Shown: positions 1 through 19,927 of the stretch, in pieces
How positions within the stretch are numbered: the stretch's first letter is position 1
Layout of the letters: each line of letters starts with the position of its first letter
NCBI RefSeq assembly: GCF_022179645.1
Contig: NZ_BPRA01000005.1
Span: 1 to 64,000 of the forward strand
DNA length: 64,000 nucleotides
Source of the DNA: Methylobacterium thuringiense
Lineage (GTDB): Bacteria > Pseudomonadota > Alphaproteobacteria > Rhizobiales > Beijerinckiaceae
Direction of reading: 5' to 3'
The notes under the pieces: generated by a model
What the model saw: only the letters and a program-made list of their open reading frames with translations
The model's database searches: none
Told to the model about the DNA's origin: nothing
Translations under genes and position numbers: made by a program

Positions 1-20
1 TTGAACTTTTCCTTGCCCAT
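1..20 (-). CDS. tuf: Elongation factor Tu, first six codons only
   Basis: The window opens inside a minus-strand gene. The reverse complement of the first 20 bases reads ATG then codons for GKEKF, the usual alphaproteobacterial EF-Tu N-terminus. A clean AGGAGG lies about 8 bases upstream of the ATG (near 27-32). EF-Tu delivers aminoacyl-tRNA to the ribosome. It follows fusA by 60 bases, the standard str-operon order rpsL-rpsG-fusA-tuf. Only six residues are visible, so the call rests on this peptide, the ribosome binding site and position. Confidence 0.85.
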
Positions 21-80
21 CAGAGCCTCCTAAAAGTCGAATGCGTTTTTGCGGAAGAAGAAGTGTTTTAGGCGTGAGCC

Positions 81-2156
<2,076 letters not shown>

Positions 2157-2186
2157 CGGGGTGCTCCTGAAAGGGCCTGGAACCGC

Positions 2187-2687
<501 letters not shown>

Positions 2688-2786
2688 TTAAGCACCCCGC
2701 GCAGGCCGCCTGAGCTGTGAAGCCGGCGGCATCCTTACGGAGCCGTGGAAATAACAGGCCCGAAGAAATTACTTCGGACGCGGTTC

Positions 2787-3158
2787 TTACTTCGGGCGCT
2801 TGGCGCCGTACTTCGAGCGGCGCTGCTTGCGGCCCTTGACGCCCTGGGTATCCAGCACGCCGCGCAGGATGTGATAGCGGACGCCCGGAAGATCCTTCAC
2901 GCGGCCGCCGCGGATCATCACCACGGAGTGCTCCTGAAGGTTGTGACCTTCGCCGGGGATATAGCCGATCACCTCAAAACCGTTGGTGAGGCGAACCTTG
3001 GCAACCTTACGAAGCGCCGAGTTCGGCTTCTTCGGGGTCGTCGTATAGACGCGGGTGCATACGCCACGCTTCTGCGGGCACGAATCGAGCGCAGGCACCT
3101 TGTTACGGGCCTTCTGCGCCTTCCGCGGCTGGGCGATCAGCTGGTTGATCGTCGGCAT
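2787..3158 (-). CDS. rpsL: 30S ribosomal protein S12
   Basis: S12 is the decoding-centre protein of the 30S subunit. The 123-residue sequence carries [10 protein letters not shown] at about residues 42-51 and [14 protein letters not shown] near residue 90. Both positions classically mutated to streptomycin resistance are lysine, so it is the wild-type form. It is the first gene of the str operon, with a 430-base upstream gap that contains a candidate promoter. Confidence 0.98.
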   Translation of the reverse strand: MPTINQLIAQPRKAQKARNKVPALDSCPQKRGVCTRVYTTTPKKPNSALRKVAKVRLTNGFEVIGYIPGEGHNLQEHSVVMIRGGRVKDLPGVRYHILRGVLDTQGVKGRKQRRSKYGAKRPK

Positions 3159-3306
3159 TCTCTGCCCTCTTCCCTCGGGTCGCGCTGGGCGCCCCTGATC
3201 TTCGAACTCTCGGCTCCGGCGGAGCCGACGGCAAAACGAATAACGCCATAGGCCCCATGAGGCCTTTGGCGCAGTTGAGGCAGAGGATCACGCCGTAGAG
3301 GGCGCG

Positions 3307-3335
3307 TTCTTACCCACGGATCTGACGATTGTCAG
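3307..3335 (-). promoter_or_regulatory. Candidate sigma-70 promoter of the str operon
   Basis: Read on the minus strand, CTGACA (3330-3335) is followed after exactly 17 bases by TAAGAA (3307-3312), about 150 bases upstream of rpsL. Spacing is ideal and the hexamers are each close to consensus. This is a pattern match, not a mapped start. Confidence 0.45.
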
Positions 3336-3539
3336 GCTATATGACCCTCGGCACCGGCCCGGCGACGACCTGGGAAGCTCAGAGCTTCACGTCGTCGGAG
3401 ACACTTGGCCAACCGAAGTGGGGCGCTTCTACTCGGGGATTTCCGGAACGTCAACGGCTCGGCAACACATTCTTCGTACCGCCGCCGGGACTCGGCCGCT
3501 GGCGTGCGGCGGGCGCATGCGGCCGGCGTTCCGCCAACG

Positions 3540-3564
3540 AAAAAGGGCGGCCCGAAGGCCGCCC
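3540..3564 (-). terminator. Intrinsic terminator after rpoC
   Basis: An 8-bp perfect GC stem, GGGCGGCC (3545-3552) with GGCCGCCC (3557-3564), encloses the tetraloop CGAA. On the minus strand it is followed by five U residues (3540-3544). It starts 25 bases after the rpoC stop. T residues also flank the other side, so it could work in both directions. It ends the rplJ-rplL-rpoB-rpoC transcription unit. Confidence 0.9.
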
Positions 3565-3589
3565 TCGTTTTTGTCCGTTCGACCGAATC

Positions 3590-7810
<4,221 letters not shown>

Positions 7811-7932
7811 GATCCGCTCCTTGTTCGCGTGAGACCCCGCGCCTGGGTGTCACGACTGAAATCGTGTGGCGCCGCGTCCGCCCGGACGCCGCTGGCCCTT
7901 GTCCCGGAAGGTGCTTCCCCTCCCCGCTCGAA

Positions 7933-7960
7933 CCGTGCCGGCTCCGAAGGGCCGGCACGG
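7933..7960 (-). other. Hairpin between rpoB and rpoC
   Basis: A 10-bp perfect inverted repeat, CCGTGCCGGC (7933-7942) and GCCGGCACGG (7951-7960), with an 8-base loop, begins 16 bases after the rpoB stop. There is no U tract, so termination is unlikely. An mRNA-processing or pausing role is inference. Confidence 0.5.
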
Positions 7961-7976
7961 GAGCTGTCGCTTGGTG

Positions 7977-12101
<4,125 letters not shown>

Positions 12102-12266
12102 GTGATCTCGCTCCACCTACCCGCGTACCGGTGCCCGGGGAAAGTGCCCTTCCCGCTCCGGGCCGTGAGACGCGCCCCGCCGGACCGCCTCACCCAAACT
12201 GCAAATTCGGTCTTCTGTCGCCGGTTTGGATCGCCCCCGATCCGCCGGCCGCCGGAAGCGGCGTCA

Positions 12267-12351
12267 GCCCGCGAGCCGGTGGGGCTCGCGGGCGTTTCGT
12301 GCCGGTCTCCCGCGAAGGAGACCGGAAGAGATGGGCCGGATCCGGCCCATC
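12267..12351 (-). other. Three consecutive hairpins between rplL and rpoB
   Basis: Going down the transcript from the rplL stop there are a 22-base perfect palindrome (12330-12351), a 9-bp stem CCGGTCTCC/GGAGACCGG (12302-12310 with 12317-12325), and an 11-bp stem GCCCGCGAGCC/GGCTCGCGGGC (12267-12277 with 12283-12293). None has a U tract in the direction of transcription. The position matches the rplL-rpoB intergenic region known in Escherichia coli for partial attenuation and RNase III cleavage. The same role here is inference. Confidence 0.6.
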
Positions 12352-12357
12352 CGGGTC

Positions 12358-12729
<372 letters not shown>

Positions 12730-12786
12730 TTTCGGTTTCCTTGAGAGATCGGTTCGATCGGTTTGAATGAAAAGGACGAACGGCCC

Positions 12787-13317
12787 TCAGGCCGCCTCGT
12801 CCCGGTTCTCGTCCTTGGTGGCATAGGCCCCGAACACGCGGGCGAGCTTGGCCGCCGGTGCGCTGACGACCTGGGCGATCTTGGTCGCGGGAGCCTGGAT
12901 GAGGCCCACGATCTTGGCGCGCAGTTCGTCGAGGGACGGGAGCGAGGCGAGCGCCTTCACACCGTCCGGGTTCAAGGCTGTCGTCCCCATGGCGCCGCCG
13001 AGGATCACGAGCTTCTCGTTGACCTTGGCGAAATCCACCGCAACCTTGGCGGCCGCGACCGGATCGCTCGAATAGGCGAGCAGGGTCGGGCCCTTCAGGA
13101 GGGGCTTGATGGAGGCGACGTCCGTGCCATCGAGAGCAATGCTGGCGAGGCGGTTCTTGGCGACCTTCACGGTGGCGCCGGCCTGCTTCATCTGCGAGCG
13201 CAGCTTCTGCATGTCGGCGACCGTGAGGCCTTTGTAGTGGGCCACGACGACGACGGCGTTCTCTGAGAACACGCCGTTGAGCGTCGAGACGAGATCAGCT
13301 TTTGCTGTTCTGTCCAC
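12787..13317 (-). CDS. rplJ: 50S ribosomal protein L10
   Basis: The 176-residue L10 anchors L7/L12 dimers to the 50S stalk base. It has the family N-terminus [14 protein letters not shown] and the [22 protein letters not shown] segment. In many bacteria the L10-L12 complex represses its own mRNA by binding the leader. Here the gene has an unusually long predicted leader of about 420 bases, consistent with leader control, though the binding site was not identified. rplK and rplA are not adjacent. Confidence 0.97.
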   Translation of the reverse strand: MDRTAKADLVSTLNGVFSENAVVVVAHYKGLTVADMQKLRSQMKQAGATVKVAKNRLASIALDGTDVASIKPLLKGPTLLAYSSDPVAAAKVAVDFAKVNEKLVILGGAMGTTALNPDGVKALASLPSLDELRAKIVGLIQAPATKIAQVVSAPAAKLARVFGAYATKDENRDEAA

Positions 13318-13973
13318 CTTGGCTCTCTCCGGTTCTGGCGGAACCTCGATGAGGACCCGCCGGTTGCAACATGCCGCCCGGAAACGGTCTCGGCCTCGTC
13401 AGCCGAAAACGTCCGAACGACGCTTCACGGCCCTGTCCCCTGCCGCTACGCCCGAGGGCGGATCGACATGGGCGAGATGGTTCAAACCGATGCCCCTCCC
13501 CCACGGAAGCCGCAGGGTCGAGGCGTGTCGAAAAACTCGGTCTTCCCCGTCTGTGCAGGCGCTTTGAGGATTAAGCCGGCAAGCCGGCCCCTGCAGTCTC
13601 GGACAGGACATGGCCGGACGAGGCTTCCGAGGCATCTGCCCCGAAGTCCTTCCGGCCATCGCCGCCCGGTTTCCCGGACGACATCTCGAACGGAAATCGG
13701 CCGATAGGCCGAACTCCTTCAAAAAGGTGAATTCGTGGAAGGGGGTCTATAGAGCCTAGCAAGCGCCCTGCCAAGTCCCTGAACACGGCAAAACGGTCGC
13801 AACCCGGCCATGCGCCCGGCGGCGGTCCCGCGATGCGAAGGCCCCAGTCGGCTCTCGGGCTCCCGAATCACCGGGGTGCGTTCCCTGCCGAAGGCGATGG
13901 TGCTGCACCCGGCGCCCTGGCGGCAAGGAAAAACGAATCGCGACGTGGTCCGGATCGGCTGTGGACGCGCAGC
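13318..13973. other. Gene-free rplJ upstream region and leader
   Basis: This 656-base gap separates rplJ from the DUF1244 gene, both on the minus strand. It holds a good promoter match at 13746-13774 and about 420 bases of predicted rplJ leader. The open frames crossing it are arginine/proline-rich shadow frames with no recognisable domain, and no tRNA was seen. A leader binding L10-L12 is expected here from other bacteria. Confidence 0.6.
13746..13774 (-). promoter_or_regulatory. Sigma-70 promoter for rplJL-rpoBC
   Basis: On the minus strand TTGGCA (13769-13774) is followed by exactly 17 bases and TATAGA (13746-13751), a strong housekeeping promoter match. Transcription would start near 13739, leaving a leader of roughly 420 nucleotides before rplJ. 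Confidence 0.65.
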
Positions 13974-14291
13974 TCAGTGGCCGCCCGGACTCTCGGCCTG
14001 CCCCTTCGCGAAGGCGGCCTGCTGCTCCGGGGTCGCTTCCTTCTGATGCAGTCGCTTCCAGTCTGCGAAGGGCATCCCGTAGACATGTTCGCGGCTGGCT
14101 TCCTTGCCGAGCGCGAGGCCGCGCGCGTCGGCCGCATCCTTGAGCCAGTTCGACAGGCAGTTCCGGCAGAAGCCGGCGAGGTTCATCAGGTCGATGTTCT
14201 GTGCGTCCGGCCGGTCGCGCAGATGTGCGACGAGCCGGCGGAAGACTGCCGCCTCGAGTTCGGTCTGGGTCTGGGGATCGATGCCGTCCAT
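13974..14291 (-). CDS. DUF1244 family protein
   Basis: A 105-residue soluble protein beginning MDGIDPQTQTELEAAVFRRL. It carries the family core NLAGFCRNCLSNWLKDAAD and the conserved EHVYGMPFADWK segment, both hallmarks of DUF1244. The function is unknown; the two cysteines in FCRNCL are conserved in the family from memory and suggest a metal or redox role, which is not established. A longer frame back to 14387 is rejected because the extra residues are low-complexity and the family starts at MDG. It neighbours rplJ upstream on the same strand. Confidence 0.85.
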   Translation of the reverse strand: MDGIDPQTQTELEAAVFRRLVAHLRDRPDAQNIDLMNLAGFCRNCLSNWLKDAADARGLALGKEASREHVYGMPFADWKRLHQKEATPEQQAAFAKGQAESPGGH

Positions 14292-14383
14292 CGGTGCCTG
14301 CCTCTCTCGTGATCGCCATGCGCCGCCGGCCGACATGCCGGGACCGCCCATCGGGAGGGATGTGGGGACGATGACGGTGGAGA

Positions 14384-15730
14384 TCACGCCGATCCGGCAC
14401 GTGTCCAGCGCAAGGGGGCATGTCCGGCCGACCTGGGCAATGCGCGGGCGGCGACGCAGGCGAGCGTCGCGAGGCCGATCATGAGGCCGAAGGAGATGCC
14501 CGTCGCCGCCATGGCCGGCCGCAGCAGCGCGGTCGCCGGTGCGGCGATCAGCAGCCAGCGCTCATGCGGCTTCAGCGCACCCGTCCGTCGCGCCGCCATG
14601 ACCAGCAGCAGGGTCGCCGGCACGATCGGAGCCAGGTCGTACAGGGGCACGTAGGGCGAGATCATCGGCGATGCGGCCAGCAGGGCCGCGGCGCGCAGGT
14701 TCGGGTCGGCGCAGGTCCGCCAGGTCCGTACGGCGATCCCGATCGCGGCGAGGCTCACGGCGATCTGGATCGTCCAGGCCGCCGCCATCGGGCCACCCGC
14801 GAGCCGGACGGCACCGAACGCGCTCGCATTGATCTCGAGGCCGCCGCCGCCTTGCTGCAGAAGGATGCGGTTGGTCTGGGTCAGCGTTTCGAGGAAGCCG
14901 TGCCAGGGAGCCCAGCCGAACGCGGCGATCGAGGCGAGGCAGAGTGCGGCGACCGTGAGGACGGATGCCAGCAGCGCCTGCCGGCGACCCGTGACCAGCA
15001 GCAGCAGCGGTGCGAGGGCCGCGAGCTGCGGTTTGTAGGCGATCAGCCCGAAGCAGAGGCCGGAGAGCCAGGGCCTCCTGTCGACCAGAAGCGCGCCGAG
15101 CGTCAGCAGGCTCGCGGTGACGAGCCCGTTCTGGCCATAGGACAGATTGCAGAACACCAGGGGGTGGGCGAGCCCGATCAGGACGGCGTCGGTGCGCCGC
15201 GCCGCGAGCGACAGGGCGAGCGTGAAAAGGCCGACGGAGAAGAGCGTCCAGAGCAGGAACGCGGCCTGGTACGGCAGCAGCGCCATCGCGGCGGCGGGAA
15301 GCAGGACGAATGGCGGATAATGCCAGGAGTACCGGCAGTCGGGGCCGAAGACGGCCTTCAAGTTCTCCAGGTGAACCGCCAGATCGTAGGGCTCGCCGCC
15401 GCGGCCATCGAGTGCCCTGCGGCCTGCGAGCCAGACCTGCGTGAAATCGAAGCCGAGGATGTCGCCGAGCCAGTTGCGGCCCGGCTCCGGACCCGTGCCG
15501 AGGACGACGAAGGCGATCGCCAGGGTCAGCGGCACGATGACGAGGGCCGCGAGCCGGGCGAAGCGCAGCAGGCGCTCGTCGCTGGCGATCAGGCCGGCGA
15601 GATCGTCACCGGCCGACCGCAGGAGGTCGTGGATCGTCGATGGCGCGCGCATGCAGACGTCTCGGCCAGCCCCGATGAACGGCAGGATCACACCCAAAGG
15701 CGATGAGCCCGTCGATCGCCGTTCTCCCAT
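14384..15730 (-). CDS. DUF2029/GT87-like integral membrane glycosyltransferase
   Basis: A 448-residue polytopic membrane protein with about ten hydrophobic segments. Near residues 95-105 it has DFTQVWLAGRRALDG and then the YSWHYPPFVLLP segment, typical of the GT87/DUF2029 group that transfers mannose or arabinose from polyprenyl-phosphate donors in the periplasm. Family membership is by pattern; substrate is unknown. The true start may be the ATG at 15652 (MRAPSTIHDL), because the first 26 residues are poorly conserved in type and no clear ribosome binding site separates the two. It stands alone between the response regulator and the DUF1244 gene. Confidence 0.7.
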   Translation of the reverse strand: MGERRSTGSSPLGVILPFIGAGRDVCMRAPSTIHDLLRSAGDDLAGLIASDERLLRFARLAALVIVPLTLAIAFVVLGTGPEPGRNWLGDILGFDFTQVWLAGRRALDGRGGEPYDLAVHLENLKAVFGPDCRYSWHYPPFVLLPAAAMALLPYQAAFLLWTLFSVGLFTLALSLAARRTDAVLIGLAHPLVFCNLSYGQNGLVTASLLTLGALLVDRRPWLSGLCFGLIAYKPQLAALAPLLLLVTGRRQALLASVLTVAALCLASIAAFGWAPWHGFLETLTQTNRILLQQGGGGLEINASAFGAVRLAGGPMAAAWTIQIAVSLAAIGIAVRTWRTCADPNLRAAALLAASPMISPYVPLYDLAPIVPATLLLVMAARRTGALKPHERWLLIAAPATALLRPAMAATGISFGLMIGLATLACVAARALPRSAGHAPLRWTRAGSA

Positions 15731-15877
15731 CCGATCGCGTCCATCGGTCGGGATCGGCGCATATCAGGTATAGGACGGCTGGGTTCCGAGGCGGTTAATG
15801 GACCGTCGCACGGCGTCCGAAGCGGCCGTGCACGATCGATGCGAACGGACTGGGCCTGGGTCGGCCGCCGGCCGCGA

Positions 15878-16333
15878 TCAGGCGAACCCTTCCGCCTGGA
15901 ACCGGAGAGCTCCGGACATGGCCGGGCGGCAGCCGCAGCCGGCGTCGGCGGGCGCATCCTTCCGGGGCCGCATCGTGCAGGTCATCACGTGGATCAGGAT
16001 GTCCTGCATCTGTTCGAGGCGATAGGGCTTCTGCACCACCGGAATGGTCCGATAGGCCTGCTCCAGCCCTGCGAAGCCGTAGCCCGTCGCGAACAGGAAG
16101 CGCACGCCGCGCTCGAACAGGACGTCGGCGATCGGATAGCTGCGCTGCGCTCCGAGATTCACGTCGAGCACGGCGAGATCGAAACTGCCGTTCCGGGCAT
16201 GGGCCAGCGCCTTGTCCAGGCGCATCGCCACGGTCACGTCGCAGCCGAGATCGACGAGCATGTCCTCGGCTAGCATCGCCACCAGACTCTCGTCCTCGAC
16301 CAGCAGCACACGCCGGCCTTCGAGCGCGCTCAT
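15878..16333 (-). CDS. Single-domain response regulator
   Basis: A 151-residue protein with one receiver domain and no output domain. It shows VLLVEDE near residue 9 (acidic pocket), LAVLDVN with the phospho-acceptor aspartate near residue 54, and the lysine in VVQKPY. The segment RFLFATGYG resembles the FAT GUY receiver class that, in alphaproteobacteria, works with HWE/HisKA2 kinases in stress-signalling phosphorelays; that link is family knowledge. The C-terminal tail is cysteine-containing (AGCGCRP) and unusual. It overlaps the kinase stop by 4 bases (ATGA), so the two are translationally coupled partners. Confidence 0.85.
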   Translation of the reverse strand: MSALEGRRVLLVEDESLVAMLAEDMLVDLGCDVTVAMRLDKALAHARNGSFDLAVLDVNLGAQRSYPIADVLFERGVRFLFATGYGFAGLEQAYRTIPVVQKPYRLEQMQDILIHVMTCTMRPRKDAPADAGCGCRPAMSGALRFQAEGFA

Positions 16334-17493
16334 GGCGCCCCCTGCAGCGTGGCGGTTTCCTGTCCGTGCCATCCGAGCTCGGTCAGCGGGATCTGCAGCC
16401 GGCAGGCCACGCCGGCCGGCTCGTAGACGATCTCCGCCGAGCCGTCGAACTCCATCGGCAGCTGGCGTTCGATCAGCCGCGAGCCGAAGCCCGTGCGGAC
16501 CGGCGCAACGACGACGGGGCCGCCCCTCTCCTGCCAATGCAGCTCGAGCTGGCCGCTGCCAGCGTCTTCGTGGCGTACCGACCACGCGACGGCCACCCGT
16601 CCTTCGGGCACCGACAGCGCGCCGTATTTCGACGCGTTGGTCATCAGTTCGTGCAGCGCCATCGACAGCGTCACGGCGATCTTCGGATGCAGGCGCGCAT
16701 CCGGGCCGGACAGTTTGAAGCGGTCGGAATCGACCTCGGCCGAGGCGTGCGGGGCGAGCGCGCGTTCGACGACGCTCCACAGGCTCGCGCTTTCCCAGTT
16801 GTCGGCGACGAGCACGTTGTGGGCATCCGACAGGGCCAGCATGCGCTCGTCGAACACGCGCCGCACCGCGGCGTCGGTCTTGCCCCGAAAGGTCTGCGCG
16901 GCGATCGACTGCACGGTCGCGAGGGTGTTCTTCACGCGGTGGTTCAGCTCGTTGATGAGCAGGCGCTGGCGCTCGGCGGCCGCCTTCTCCTCGCTGATGT
17001 CGCGCACCTCGATGATGGTGCCGATGATCTTGGCGGTGTCGTCCCGGATCGGGCTCGCGGTGAAGCCGACGGGGTAGAAGTGACCGCTCTTGTGGACGAA
17101 CACTTCCTCGCCGCGCTCCTGGTTGTTCTCGGGAAACGCCCGGTCGATCGCGCAGTCCTGCAGCGGAAAGGGCCGGCCGTCGGGATAGGTGTGATGCACG
17201 ACGTCGTGCAGCGGGCAATCGCGGGCGAGCACTTCGTCCAAGGTGAAGCCCGTGAGCTTTTCGGCGGCGCGGTTCATGTAGACGCAGTGCTGGCGGTCAT
17301 CCATCAGGAAGATGGAGACGGAGGCGTTGTTGAGAACCGCGTTGAGCCGGCGCTCGGTCTCGAACAACTGCCCGCTGCGGCGCAACGAGGCCAGGGGGGC
17401 CGATGCCTCGGCCGTGGACTGTACGGATTGCCGGGAAGACGGCACGTCACGGCCTTTCGGGGATGCGGGGACGGGGCTCATAGACTCAAGCAT
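16330..17493 (-). CDS. PAS-domain HWE-family sensor histidine kinase
   Basis: A 387-residue cytoplasmic kinase with no membrane segment. Residues about 45-165 form a PAS-PAC sensor (VSIFLMDDRQHCVYMNRAAEKLTG, then a VGFTASPIRDDTAKIIGTIIEVRDI PAC motif). The phospho-acceptor region reads LNHRVKNTLATVQSIA, the HWE/HisKA2 form, and the ATPase domain has HELMTNASKYGAL and LELHWQE. Signal is unknown. It lies 45 bases downstream of the N-formylglutamate amidohydrolase gene and overlaps its response regulator by 4 bases. The ATG at 17481 is an alternative start. Confidence 0.88.
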   Translation of the reverse strand: MLESMSPVPASPKGRDVPSSRQSVQSTAEASAPLASLRRSGQLFETERRLNAVLNNASVSIFLMDDRQHCVYMNRAAEKLTGFTLDEVLARDCPLHDVVHHTYPDGRPFPLQDCAIDRAFPENNQERGEEVFVHKSGHFYPVGFTASPIRDDTAKIIGTIIEVRDISEEKAAAERQRLLINELNHRVKNTLATVQSIAAQTFRGKTDAAVRRVFDERMLALSDAHNVLVADNWESASLWSVVERALAPHASAEVDSDRFKLSGPDARLHPKIAVTLSMALHELMTNASKYGALSVPEGRVAVAWSVRHEDAGSGQLELHWQERGGPVVVAPVRTGFGSRLIERQLPMEFDGSAEIVYEPAGVACRLQIPLTELGWHGQETATLQGAP

Positions 17494-17538
17494 GCCGGGC
17501 TGACAATTCCCGCGTGTGCACGGATTCGATCCGCCGCT

Positions 17539-18348
17539 TCAGGGGGCGGCAGCCGCATCAACGCGGTGTCCGATCAAAGGCTGCATCAGTTTCGCGAAGC
17601 GCTCTGCCCATTCCGCGATGCCGGCCTCGCTGAGCAGCAGATCCTGCCGGATCTCGACGAGCGCGTTGGGCAGCCCGCGGGCGGTGGCATGGCGGTCGAC
17701 GGTGTCGCCGGGCAGGCCGCCGCCATAGGGATCGTTGTCGCCGACGACGAGTCCGGCCGGGTCGGCCTGCAGGCCCGCGATCAGCGGACGGCTCAGGCGC
17801 TCGTCGCCGTCATAGAGGATGCCGACATGCCAGGGGCGCGCCACGCCGCGCCAATACCGGGTGAAGCTGTGCATGGTCAGGATCATCGGGGGCGCCCCGG
17901 CGGCCTGAGCCTCGGCCACGGCGGCATCGATCGCCCGGTCGTAGGGCGCGTAGAACCGGCGGATGCGCTCGGCCACGCCGTCGGCGTCGATGCGGGCGTT
18001 GCCGGGGACGATGGCCCCGTCCGACAGCCGCATCACCAGCGTCGGATCCTTGCGGCCCCGGTTCGGGTCGATCACCAGTCGCGAGAACCGCGTCAGCACC
18101 GCCGGCACCCCGAGCAGGCCGGCGAGCTGCCGCGTCACCGCCGCCGCGCCGAGGTCGTAGGCGATGTGGCGGCCGAACTCGTGTTCCGGCACGCCGAGGC
18201 GATCGAGATCGTCCGGCACATGGTTCGAGGCGTGGTCGCACAGGATCAACAGCCCGCGACCCGGATCGCCGGCGATGGTCTCGACCGGGTGCTCGGGATG
18301 CTCGGTCGGGTCGGGAGCGGGGGCGCGGCGGGCAGCGGATGAGGGCAT
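17539..18348 (-). CDS. N-formylglutamate amidohydrolase family protein
   Basis: A 269-residue protein of the N-formylglutamate amidohydrolase (FGase) family, zinc enzymes hydrolysing formylglutamate at the end of one histidine-degradation route. Recognisable segments are LLILCDHASNHVPDDL, HIAYDLGAAAVTRQLA, VIDPNRGRKDPTLVMRLSDG and ILTMHSFTRYW. No other hut gene is in the window, so a role in histidine use is doubtful; many alphaproteobacteria carry stand-alone paralogs. The ATG at 18348 is chosen because upstream codons in frame are a shadow of the divergent glycerate kinase gene. It begins the probable operon with the kinase and regulator. Confidence 0.85.
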   Translation of the reverse strand: MPSSAARRAPAPDPTEHPEHPVETIAGDPGRGLLILCDHASNHVPDDLDRLGVPEHEFGRHIAYDLGAAAVTRQLAGLLGVPAVLTRFSRLVIDPNRGRKDPTLVMRLSDGAIVPGNARIDADGVAERIRRFYAPYDRAIDAAVAEAQAAGAPPMILTMHSFTRYWRGVARPWHVGILYDGDERLSRPLIAGLQADPAGLVVGDNDPYGGGLPGDTVDRHATARGLPNALVEIRQDLLLSEAGIAEWAERFAKLMQPLIGHRVDAAAAP

Positions 18349-18546
18349 GGGTCTTATCTGGGCCGATCGCTTACAAACGACAGTCTTGAAAGCCATGCGG
18401 GATCGATGCCGTTCGAATCTCGGCTGCAAATCTTGCCGTCGCGGGCAGGCTCGGGCATGGCGGGAGCCAAGCCGCGCTCGGACAGGGCGCCCGGCAGAAA
18501 CCGTCTGCCGAGACCAGTGCAAAAAGACCGCTGCGAGGACGCCCGC

Positions 18547-19860
18547 ATGACCGCCCCCTCCCCCGATGTGCCCGCCATCCGCGACCTGCGCCAGCTGCTG
18601 ACCGACTTTCTCGATGCCGGGATCGCGGCGGCGCATCCGAGCAAGTGCCTGGTCGGCCAGCTGCCGCCGCCGGTTCCGGGCCGGCTGATCATTCTCGGCG
18701 CGGGCAAGGCCGGCGGCAGCATGGCAGCGATGGCGAGCCGGTTCTACCGCCAGGAACACGGGGTGCCGGAGGAGCGCATTTTGGGCCTCGCGGTGGCGCG
18801 TCACGGCTACGGCGAGGATGCGCCGGGCATCCGCATGGTCGAGGCCGGGCATCCGGTTCCCGACGCCGCCGGCATCGCGGCGACCAAGGATGCGCTGGCC
18901 ATCGCCGCCCAGGCCGGCCCCGACGACGAGGTGCTGGTACTGCTGTCGGGCGGCGGCTCGGCCAACTGGATCGCGCCGGCCGGCAACCTCACGCTCGAAG
19001 AGAAGCAGGGGATCACCAAGGCCCTGCTCCGCTCGGGCGCGCCGATCGACGAGATCAACTGCGTCCGCAAGCATCTTTCGCGGATCAAGGGCGGCCGCCT
19101 CGCGGTCGCCGCGAAGAACGCCCGGCGGATCCTGACGCTCGCGATCTCCGACGTGCCGCGGGACGATCCCTCGGTGATCGCCTCCGGGCCGACCGTGCCC
19201 GACCCCTCGACACTGGCCGACGCGCTGGCGATCTGCGAGCGCCGCGGCATCACCCTGCCCGAGTCGGCGCGCGCGCTCCTCACCGACCCCGCCAACGAGA
19301 CCCCGAAGGCCGGCGATCCGGCCTTCGCACGGGCCGAGTACCGCATCGTCGCCCGGCCGATCGACGCGCTGGAGGCCGCCGCCGCCGCCGCCAAGGCCGC
19401 CGGCTACGAGCCGGTGATGCTCGGCGCCGATTGCGAGGGCGAGGCGCGCGAGGTCGCGGCCGAGCATGCCAAGCTCGCCCGCGAAATGAAGGCGGCCGGC
19501 CGCAAGGTCGCGCTGATCTCCGGCGGCGAACTCACGGTGACGATCCGCGGCGAGGGCGACGGCGGTCCGAACCAGGAATACGCGCTTGCCCTCGCGCTCG
19601 CCCTCGACGGCGAAGAGGGCATCGCCGGCATCGCCGCCGACACCGACGGCACCGATGGCGGCCGCGGCAAGGCCACCGATCCGGCCGGCGGCCTCGTCGA
19701 CCCGACGACTCTCGCCCGTGCCCGCGAAAAGGGTCTCGATCCGGCCGCGATGCTCGCGGACAACGATTCGACGCGATTCTTCGCGACGATCGGCGACCTC
19801 GTCCAGCCCGGCCCGACCCGAACCAATGTCAACGACTGCCGCATCATCCTCGTCGGCTGA
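18547..19860 (+). CDS. Glycerate 2-kinase (MOFRL/DUF4147 family)
   Basis: A 437-residue protein with an N-terminal DUF4147 domain (LIILGAGKAGGSMAAMA; VLLSGGGSANWIAP) and a C-terminal MOFRL domain (ALISGGELTVTIRG; DGTDGGRGKATDP). The family comprises type II glycerate kinases that make 2-phosphoglycerate, formerly annotated as hydroxypyruvate reductases. In serine-cycle methylotrophs the enzyme GckA carries glycerate back to 2-phosphoglycerate, and pyruvate kinase lies nearby here. Equating this copy with GckA is inference. The start is an ATG after a purine-rich GAGGAC. It is divergent from the amidohydrolase gene. Confidence 0.85.
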   Translation: MTAPSPDVPAIRDLRQLLTDFLDAGIAAAHPSKCLVGQLPPPVPGRLIILGAGKAGGSMAAMASRFYRQEHGVPEERILGLAVARHGYGEDAPGIRMVEAGHPVPDAAGIAATKDALAIAAQAGPDDEVLVLLSGGGSANWIAPAGNLTLEEKQGITKALLRSGAPIDEINCVRKHLSRIKGGRLAVAAKNARRILTLAISDVPRDDPSVIASGPTVPDPSTLADALAICERRGITLPESARALLTDPANETPKAGDPAFARAEYRIVARPIDALEAAAAAAKAAGYEPVMLGADCEGEAREVAAEHAKLAREMKAAGRKVALISGGELTVTIRGEGDGGPNQEYALALALALDGEEGIAGIAADTDGTDGGRGKATDPAGGLVDPTTLARAREKGLDPAAMLADNDSTRFFATIGDLVQPGPTRTNVNDCRIILVG

Positions 19861-19927
19861 TTTTTTGTCAGATCCCCGGGTCGTCATCGCTCATCGTCCG
19901 GCCCTGCGTGGCCGGGCCGAACGTGGG

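Larger units (their letters stand above)
3159..3589. other. Gene-free region between rpsL and rpoC
   Basis: This 431-base gap holds the upstream region of the str operon (rpsL leader plus candidate promoter at 3307-3335) and, at its far end, the intrinsic terminator of rpoC (3540-3564). A GC-rich inverted repeat (GGCTCC..GGAGCC near 3211-3224) lies in the presumed rpsL leader. No additional gene is supported. Confidence 0.7.
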
